Source of the DNA: Pteria penguin
Lineage: Eukaryota; Mollusca; Bivalvia; Pterioida; Pteriidae
NCBI GenBank assembly: GCA_035048485.1
Contig: CM068593.1
Location: 3,360,535-3,424,534 of the forward strand
Length of the DNA: 64,000 bases
Direction of reading: 5' to 3'
Both the position numbers and the translations under genes were made by a program. A model generated the notes under the pieces. That model was given only the letters and a program-made list of their open reading frames with translations, made no database searches and had not been told where the DNA came from. How positions within the stretch are numbered: the first letter of the stretch is position 1; every line of letters begins with the position of its first letter. This document shows positions 56,331 through 64,000 of the stretch, piece after piece.

Positions 56331-56971
56331 ATGACTTACGAAGACTACTTACAATCCATTTACTACGATCCACGTCATGCCAGGTCGTATGGTTGACCAG
56401 AAAAATTATACAGAGCTGTCCGCAGAGAAGGAAAATACGTCCTTGGAAGAGCAAAGATTCGAAAGTGGTTGCAGAAACAAGAAACGTTTACTTTCCATCA
56501 ACACGTCAGGCGACGATTCAAGAGACGGAATGTCGTAGCACCGTAAATCGATTATCAATGGAATGCCGACACGGCATCCATGACTGTATATACCAAAGAA
56601 AACGACGGTATAGAATATTTCCTCGTGGTCATCGACATTTTTTCACGGTACGTGTGGACGGTTCCTTTGCGCACGACCAAGAGCTCTGAAATGGCATTGA
56701 CACTGAAAAAGGTATTCGATGGAGGGAGGATTCATGATAAACTGAGAATTGATAAAGGCGTAGAATTCAAGAATAGAACTGTTCAGAAATTAACGACGGA
56801 GCTTGGGATCGATCATTTTTTCACTCAAAACGAAAGTAAAGCCAATTACGCGGAACGAGTCATCAAGAATCTCAAATTTAGAATCAGTCGCTATCGCAGT
56901 CGTCATCAGACCAACCGATGGATCGACGTCTTGGAGCAGATCACTCAGAGTTACAATGAAACCTATCATCA
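56331..56971 (+). pseudogene. E2 integrase, N-terminal part
   Basis: Starts MTYEDYLQSIYYDPRHA; after frame changes near 56385 and 56535 the catalytic core is clear: YFLVVIDIFSRYVWTVPL, LRIDKGVEFKNRTV (second acid), FFTQNESKANYAERVIKNLKF (third acid) and QITQSYNETYHQ. The Penelope-like element is inserted right after this point. The rest of the integrase is at 60176-60640. The gene cannot work in this form. Confidence 0.9.
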
Positions 56972-57104
56972 AGTAGATATATTTTGTTATTTTCCATTTG
57001 TTTTTCATTTTCACTGATTTTGTATGTCCTATGGTTTCATGATATTTGGACTTGTGGTTTGGATTTATCCATCATCTTTACATTTCAACAACTGTCCATG
57101 TGTC

Positions 57105-57825
<721 letters not shown>

Positions 57826-58176
57826 ACACTCCCTTTCGTCGGAAAAGAGAAGAATGTAGAGATGATGGATAAATCCAAAGCACAAGTCCAAAAATCATAA
57901 AACCAGAGGACATACAAAATCAGTGAAAATGAAAAACAAATGGAAAATAACAAAATATGTCTACTTGAAGAGCATATGTGAACCCCTGTGATGGAGTGAG
58001 ATCAGGTGCCCGGGGAGAGTGAGCATCTCCTGTTTGCTAGCAACACCCGTCACATATACCCAGTAGAAAGAGTCAGATCGTGTAAATTCCATATGTATTT
58101 AATTATGGAGAGGTCGAAGTAGGTAGCCTTCTAGTATAGAAGATGTCAAATCTGTGTAAAATAATCGGAATCGGTC

Positions 58177-59845
58177 TCAGTCCAGAATATCATTTAAAAG
58201 TCTGGATAACGAGATATCATATGGAGTAATAAGAGTCTCGTAACGACCATAGAATTTCCTCAGTGACGTTGCTAGTCTAGCACATATATAACCCTGGTTG
58301 AGCAGCTTAACTGAAAGTCGCCTAGCCCTCAGAACAAAGTCACTGTAATTTGAACATGCTCTGGAATAACGTATTAACTGAGATATGAATACGCCGTATG
58401 CGGGCGATGATGGAATGTTGCTACTTATGAAAGGAAAGTTTGTGATAGCGAAATTGAAATCGTCACGTTTGTCATAGAGTGAGGTGTTCAATTGACCATT
58501 AATGTCGAAAGACAACATAATATCTAAATACGAAGTAGAATTACTACTTTCTGTGGTTTCTTTGACCTCAAGTTCACTTGGATAGATGATGCTAAGGTAA
58601 TCCGCGAATGAAGGATTATTAATTGAAAGCAAGTCATCTATATATCTGTAAGTAAAATTGAAGCCAAGAGCCAATTGTTTTTTTCCTTGCGAAAGCAAAG
58701 ACTGAATGAATTCAGCTTCGTATGAGTAAAGGAATATGTCAGCCAATAGCGGAGCACAGTAAGTGCCCATTGGAATGCCGACAATTTGTTGAAAAACCTT
58801 ACCTCCAAACACCACAAAAATGTTATCGATAAGAAAGTTCAACATCTGGATGACAGCTGTTTCAGTGTATTTATTTTTGGAATCAGAATTTTCCCTAACA
58901 AAGTAAGTTTTATCGTGGCCTATTACTATATATTTGAATTTGCGGTTTCCGTTTTTACTAGTAAATGCATTTTGAATAATTTTCGCTAATCTGTCTTTTA
59001 ATTTCTGATGAGGGATCGTTGGGTAAAGAGTCGAAAAGTCAAAAGACTTGATAGAGTGAATTTTAGTAAAACTTTTTTACTTTAGATTTTCTAACAACTC
59101 TTTTGAATTTTTAAGGATCCACATTTGATTAATCCCACTTCTGGAAATATCTATGAAGGCCAGATTTAATTTCTGATAATATTTTTGTGAGTAGCATCGA
59201 TACAGATTTTGTGGAACACTTCGAGGAATCAGCGATAAAGCGTTGTTTGTAAGGATTTTTGTGCATTTTCTGAATGCAGTACAAATATGGAAGTTCTAAA
59301 TTTAATTTATTTGAGTCAATACCAAACGTATTGAGGACAGATTTATGATTCTCGAGTACTTCCGAAACCGAAAAGTTCGTGAGAGTATAAGTAGGATTTC
59401 CTGGAGCTGAATTTAATCCTAATTCTTTCACTAGGCTGTCAAAGTAATATTTCTTACAAGTAAATGTATAATTATTGGATGCTTTATCTGCTGGTGTAAT
59501 GATATAATGTTCTTGGAGGAAGGTAAGTTCTCTGACAACATCAGGATCTAAAAATAGATTCGAATCTGGTGTTTACAGAACATTGTAATTTTTTAATTTT
59601 TGATCTAAGCAGTCCTGCAATAGATTTTATCCATTCCGAAAGAGTGTCGACTTGTACTTCCTCTCTTTTTGCCCATCGTGTGGCATATTCCTCGCAGCAG
59701 TTCATAATATTCTCAAAATTTTGGCTCCATGTGAATGATCTGGGTTCTCTGTATTTTGGACCTTTAAGTAAAAGTTCTCTTAATTTAGTGTTTTTAACTA
59801 TATCGAGATCACCAGTTATGACATGGCCACATGGAAAATATACGA
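58177..59845 (-). pseudogene. Penelope-like reverse transcriptase, broken
   Basis: Minus strand, N to C: ITGDLDIVKNTKLRELLLKGPKYREP; ITPADKASNNYTFTCKKYY; LPYLYCIQKMHKNPYKQRF; a DFSTLYPTIP-type motif; GIPMGTYCAPLLADIFLY; YRYIDDLLSINN, the catalytic Y-I-D-D; STSYLDIMLSFD; and KRDDFNFAITNFPF, ending LSRLLNDILD. Breaks: near 59555, 59440, 59130, 59080 and 58860. The catalytic motif itself is intact. The polymerase ends without a downstream endonuclease, which fits the Naiad arrangement with the nuclease in front. Confidence 0.85.
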
Positions 59846-60175
59846 AATCGGACCGATTCCGATCATTCTACACAGATTTGACACCTTCTATACTAGAAGG
59901 TTACCTACTTCGACTTCTCCATATATAAATACATATGGAATTCTCACGATTTGACTTTCTACGGGGTATATGTGACGGGTGTTGCTAGCAAGCAGGAGAT
60001 GCTCACTCTCCCCGGGCACCTGATCTCACTCCATCATAGGGGTTCACATATGCTCTTCAAGTAGACATATTTTGTTATTTTCCATTTGTTTTTCATTTTC
60101 ACTGATTTTGTATGTCCTATGGTTTCATGATTTTTGGACTTGTGGTTTGGAATTATCCATCATCTTTACATCGTA

Positions 60176-60640
60176 GTATCAAAAGAGCTCCGGTCGCCAT
60201 CAAGAAAAATATCAAATCGATATATGGAAGATTCAGTACGGTATTCGACCTAAAACTAAAAAGCCAGTGATGCGAGGAGAACCGGCTACTCGCTTTAAAT
60301 TTAAAGTAAGAGACATGGTACGAATTTCACACCTGCAGCGACCTTTCCAGTGCGAGTATGACGAGAGATGGACTTACGAATATTTCGTGATTGCGTCCAG
60401 GGGAATGCGTCAAGGCATTCCGTATTACACATTAAAAGACGTAGAAGGGGATGCCATAAAAGGTACTTTTTACGAGCAGGAACTGTCCAGAGTGATCTTG
60501 ACGGACGACACGACCTATTGCATAGAAAGAGTATTAAAGCGTAAAGGAAACCGAAAAAGTTTAACAGCTGGATTTCCAAAACTGATCTACAGCAATACGG
60601 ACAAAAATTATAAGAAGGAGGCGTCGAAAGTATCGAAGAC
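60176..60640 (+). pseudogene. E2 integrase, C-terminal part with decayed chromodomain
   Basis: Resumes in a different frame with RSIKRAPVAIKK, then FKFKVRDMVRISHLQRPF, the beta domain, GIPYYTLKDVEGDAIKGTFYEQEL, and TTYCIERVLKRKGNR, the first strand of the chromodomain. After that the frame leaves the conserved pattern. Together with 56331-56971 it reconstitutes the order of domains seen in the E1 integrase. Confidence 0.85.
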
Positions 60641-60646
60641 CAAAGC

Positions 60647-61140
60647 ATGGAACACATCTTGTACGTTTCCAGCACCGATTCTTCGTCATTTTACCCGAAC
60701 AATTCTCCTGAGGACTTTACGGTGCTCCTACTCAAACGCACCATTTGGAAGGAAGTTGGGAATGAGCTTTGTTAGAAATAACGCTTCATCGCCCTTTTCA
60801 CCAACGTTTACACGTATGCTGTGACGTCATTGAAGATTCGTACGTCAAGAACTCCTTGTTTCCCGTTCTTCATACCATTCCTTCCGCACAAGACGACGGA
60901 AAGTCCTTGACTCGAAATTTGGTGTTGACTCATTTGACATTTGAACGACAATATTTCTTTGAGTTACGTCATAAAACGCTCACGAGATTGCGAATCTTTA
61001 TAAGAGGGGGTGATTTCAAATCCATGATAGCGTTAGAAGGCACCTTACATTGCGTATTTGTGCTAAAAAACGAAGATGGGTTCATTAAGATTTCCAAAAA
61101 TGGGAGCGGCATTTCGTCGATATTTCGGAGGGAAGAGTGA
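60647..61140 (+). pseudogene. E2 penton-like minor capsid, frame-broken
   Basis: Starts MEHILYVSSTDSSSFYPNNS, the typical N-terminal strand of Polinton pentons. The first frame ends near 60769; the next frame continues with LEITLHRPFHQRLHV, SLFPVLHTI, VLTHLTFERQYFFELR and LRIFIRGG, ending with a G-T-L-H-C-V-F-V-L strand as in E1. One or two one-base changes near 60750-60770 disrupt it. Order integrase-penton-core-capsid-protease is the same as in E1. Confidence 0.75.
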
Positions 61141-61371
61141 AACCAGATCACAGAGGTCGATACCTGGTGGGAAGTGGATCGAAGAGAACGGAAGAAATCG
61201 ATCGACCAAAAGTCACGCTAGTAATTCCCGTGGCACAGGCAGTCGAGATAGCGAAATCGAAACTGAAGAGTGAAGGAGGAAAGAGGCGGTAAACGCAAGG
61301 GCACTCATCTTCTAGGACCTATAGGTAAAAGGCTCAAGACTTTGCGTGAAGACAAAGAGTATGTTCATTAG
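61100..61371 (+). pseudogene. E2 core-like basic protein, frame-broken
   Basis: Starts MGAAFRRYFGGKSETRSQRS and continues arginine- and serine-rich. After a stop at 61273 a second frame carries KGTHLLGPIGKRLKTLRED to 61371. The basic composition and position match the E1 core gene. It overlaps the end of the penton frame. Confidence 0.55.
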
Positions 61372-61373
61372 AC

Positions 61374-62611
61374 ATGAAAGAAAACCACAGACATCAGTTG
61401 TCCATCTTTGAAGCGCCACCTACAGACACGGCTATTCAAGTCAGAGAATGGATCGAATTTAAACCGATGAATCAACTCGGGGGAGAGGCCGCCATAGAAT
61501 TTCACGCGGTTTCTCAGTCTAGCGAATATGTAGATTTGAAACAAAAGTCGACTCCATGTTAAAATCAAAGTGATAAAAGGAGACGGGAGTGCGGTGACGC
61601 CGAATGATGTGGTGGGCTTAGTAAATCTACCGTTACGCAGCTTGTTTTCTCACGTGGAATGTCAACTACAACAAAAATCGGTCTCTGATGTGGGAACCAA
61701 TTATCCCTACAAAGCTTACATCGATACACTGCTGACCACCAAAGAGAGTAATGGAGTCCTTAATGCGAGTCAGTTGTTTGTCAAGGACTCTGCGGGGCAA
61801 TTTGATGAGGCAGACGCCAAAACGGGATCTAACTTGGGATTGTACGAGCGATGGATCTATACCAGAGATGGTGGACTTTTAGATTTAGAAGGTCCCATCA
61901 CGTTAGACCTGTTTTCACAAGAAAAACCGATTCTTAATGGTATCCCCTTGGACCTCAAATTATGGCCCAGCAAACATGCCTTTCGACTGATGTCTAACAG
62001 TGACCAAGCCGATGAAAAAGTTAAAATCGTCGATGCCGCCTTAAAAATTTGCATACAGAGACCGAACTGCGCCCTCACCATGGCCCACGAGAAATTATTG
62101 GAAAAGACAGTCGCCATTTATCCCTACATGACGTCATCCATCAAAATTGCCTCCATCGCCAAAGGAGACTTCAGTTTTAGTGCCGATAACGTGTTTCAAG
62201 GAGAAGTACCTTCTCAACTCATTTTGGGACTGGTGTCCAGCAGTGCCTATATTGGTGACTATAAGAAGTCTCCCTTCAATTTTCAACACTTTGTTTGTAA
62301 TTTCGTGGCATTCTATGTGGACGGACAGTGACTGCCTGCCAAACCCTTACAACCTAATTTTGCAGCTGGCAACTATGTGAATGCCTATCAAACTCTACAG
62401 AAGGACAGACAGAAAAGAATTTGCAGACGGATATACACGTTTCCTATTAGATCTTAATCCCTACGTGGATTTCAATGTGAAAAGAAGAGCCCATTGTCGA
62501 CTGGAACTGCGGTTTGCCAAAGCCTTACCGGACAGTGTGACATTGCTCATGTACGGGAAATTTCCAGAAATATTACGCATCGATCAATCTCGCAGTGTTT
62601 ACAAGCAATGA
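61374..62611 (+). pseudogene. E2 major capsid protein, frame-broken
   Basis: N-terminal part MKENHRHQLSIFEAPPTDTA with AIEFHAVSQSSEYVDL. A one-base change follows at about 61545, at almost the same place as the first break in the E1 capsid. Then come DVVGLVNLPLRSLFSHVECQ, NYPYKAYIDTLLTT, LDLEGPITLDLFSQEKPI, KSPFNFQHFVCNFVAFYVDG and, in a further frame, a part ending near 62611 with DSVTLLMYGKFPEIL. Breaks are near 61545, 62330 and 62400. The stop overlaps the protease start as ATGA, as in E1. Confidence 0.85.
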
Positions 62612-63045
62612 ATAATTTGGATATCGAGTCTCTTCTCCCGACGGGTCAAGTCATCTGTGCAGACGAGTTACCCGCTCTTGTTATCGACAGATCTCGATTC
62701 TTTATCGTCAATACGGATCCCTGTAGTGAATCGGGACAACACTGGACGGTGTTTTACTTCCCTGGTGTTGGAAGACCTTGCGAATTTTTCGATTCTTAAG
62801 GACAACCACCGGAACATTATCATCCTCGCTTTAAACACGTACTAGTAGCTAACGGACCTAGCTACATGCACCTCAAAGACAGACTTCAAGATGTTGATTC
62901 TAAAGTATGTGGTTAATATTATATCTATCATGTTGTACATCGTCTTCAGGGAAAAACTATGAAGGACATTTGCCGTGATTTTGTCAAGTATAAATATGAT
63001 GAAAACGATACCTTTGTACGTAGTCAGATCAATCGTCTGTATTAG
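62608..63045 (+). pseudogene. E2 adenain-like protease, broken by stops
   Basis: MNNLDIESLLPTGQVICADE start; catalytic His in SGQHWTVFYFP; acid in CEFFDS; stop TAA at 62797; then, in the same frame, GQPPEHYHPRFKHVLVANG, DVDSKVCG with the catalytic Cys, a second TAA at 62916, and IYHVVHRLQGKTMKDICRDF to the end. The two stops are base substitutions, not frame changes, so loss is genuine. Confidence 0.88.
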
Positions 63046-63275
63046 TTTTGTCAATCTTGTGAATAAATGAGAAAAAATACAAATCTCTATTGATTTTTAT
63101 TTAGTGAAAGAAAATCATATACATGTAAGTGACAAAATGTACCTTGAATGGGAGTCCTCGCATTTCCACAGTCCGACTCACACAAAAGTTTACTTAAACA
63201 AAATATATGATTGTATTTTAGAATAAAAAATAGTCTCTCTTTTGAGTAGATAGATATAAAAAAAAATCGGAACAT
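63046..63275. other. Convergent spacer at the right of E2
   Basis: Lies between the protease (plus) and the PC4-like gene (minus). AATAAA at 63062 (plus) may end the plus-strand transcript. Nothing else is seen. Confidence 0.45.
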
Positions 63276-63766
63276 TTACCAGTCCATGTAATGGTCTGGA
63301 TTGCACTCCTTGCATCTCAGCATACCCAGTTGGTTCATGTGATCGTCTTGTGTGTAGCAAGGAACCACAGCGCTCAGTTCGGGTACAATTTTCTCTATTT
63401 CTGCAAACTGTTGTTTAAATTGGGTATATTCCACGGGACGGAGACAGAGTCCTTTTTGGTGGGAACAGTATCTAGAGCATTCTCTGGTTTCCAATATTTC
63501 CTTATGTCCACACACGGATTTTCTTTACTCCATTTTACAAAGATGTTACGTCCGATATGAATTTCCTCGTCCTCTGAAGATTTCATGTATACAGGATCGA
63601 TGGTAATTTCGACGATTGCCGTTAAATTCTTATACTGCATCAAATTGAGACTGATGCCTTTAGTGGTAGGACGATCCTTGTTCCATTCTCTCATATCTAC
63701 TCTGAGTTCCCCTTGCCACTACAAGACGAATCTCTCATTTCCTAACGATAACTTGCAACGAGACAT
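63276..63766 (-). pseudogene. Tandem PC4-like protein of E2, two breaks
   Basis: Minus strand, start MSRCKLSLGNERFVL at 63766. After a stop (TAG, about 63720) comes ELRVDMREWNKDRPTTKGIS followed by a helix with MQYKNL: one PC4-like domain. Then EEIHIGRNIFVKWSKENPCV, DIRKYWKPENA, PTKK, and after a frame change LCLRPVEYTQFKQQFAEIEK: a second PC4-like domain. Both follow the PC4/Sub1 order of basic strand, V-D-I/M-R-x-W/Y, a P-T-x-K-G turn, I-x-L, then a helix. The tail has a CKEC pair. PC4 binds single-stranded or melted promoter DNA and helps TBP-dependent transcription. The gene points inward from the right end of E2, as the E1 gene points inward from the left end. Confidence 0.65.
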
Positions 63767-63837
63767 GTTGAAGTTTTCAATGTTTCAATTTGGAAGAAAG
63801 TGTCCTCTTTGTTTCGTTGATGACATTGGTTGATTCA
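63767..63837. other. Short strip outside the PC4-like gene
   Basis: By analogy with E1 the inner end of a terminal repeat should start here. No TATA motif is seen and no inverted partner was found to the left of E2. Confidence 0.3.
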
Positions 63838-63866
63838 CAATATTATTATTATTTTTATTATTATTA

Positions 63867-63915
<49 letters not shown>

Positions 63916-63923
63916 TATTATTA

Positions 63924-63955
<32 letters not shown>

Positions 63956-63959
63956 TTTA

Positions 63960-64000
<41 letters not shown>
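63838..64000. repeat. (ATT)n microsatellite at window end
   Basis: ATT repeats broken by single changes (ATTATC, ATTTTT) run to the end of the window. Their position at the edge means E2's terminal repeat, if present, lies further right. Confidence 0.95.

Overview
The window looks like a piece of a marine invertebrate genome, most likely a bivalve mollusc. The reasons are an AT-rich background packed with repeats, a Mab-21/cGAS-like sensor gene of the kind expanded in bivalves, tRNA-derived SINEs, a LINE, a Penelope-like retroelement with the gene content of the Naiad group, and two Polinton/Maverick (adintovirus-like) virus-derived elements. No species can be named from the sequence alone.

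Layout. 1-3.5 kb: a small foldback repeat and a 2.1-kb foldback DNA transposon (777-2889). 3.5-19.4 kb: a LINE insertion on the minus strand. Its coding end lies at 18.56-19.43 kb and its tail with AATAAA and a TTGAA-type repeat lies at 3.47-3.70 kb. Between them is a 14.8-kb tandem array of a 25-bp unit (about 580 copies), itself interrupted by a SINE at 8619-8902. 21.139-41.128 kb: a complete Polinton (called E1 here), 19,990 bp, with inverted terminal repeats of about 418 bp and a 6-bp target duplication ATCCAT. It carries, on the plus strand, a PC4-like gene, a zinc-binding protein, two orphans, a membrane protein with a PC4-like end, then integrase, penton, core, major capsid, protease, packaging ATPase, two small conserved genes and protein-primed-type DNA polymerase B. 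Its right third holds accessory genes: a broken BTB-like gene, a glutamine-rich exon and a spliced, mucin-like type I membrane glycoprotein. 41.2-44.0 kb: a SINE and a two-exon Mab-21/cGAS-like gene on the minus strand. 44-47 kb: mostly unique non-coding sequence with small tandem duplications. About 47-63.8 kb: a second, older and less AT-rich Polinton (E2), decayed, with a Penelope-like insertion inside its integrase. Its outer ends were not found and the right one probably lies beyond the window.

How the genes fit together. Both Polintons have the standard kit for self-insertion (chromodomain integrase), replication (PolB) and capsid building (double jelly-roll capsid, single jelly-roll penton, adenain-type protease, FtsK/A32-like ATPase). 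The unusual part is a transcription kit. E2 encodes a two-repeat TATA-binding-protein-like protein and, at its right edge on the opposite strand, a tandem PC4-like protein. E1 has a short PC4-like protein as its first gene and a second PC4-like domain behind a membrane segment. Several E1 genes are preceded by clear TATA boxes, including one pair in the terminal repeats. A virus-like element supplying its own promoter-recognition factors is the most interesting reading of this window. Most E1 gene breaks are one-base changes in short homopolymers, so E1 may be young or partly affected by residual assembly error; at least three in-frame stop codons are not of that kind.
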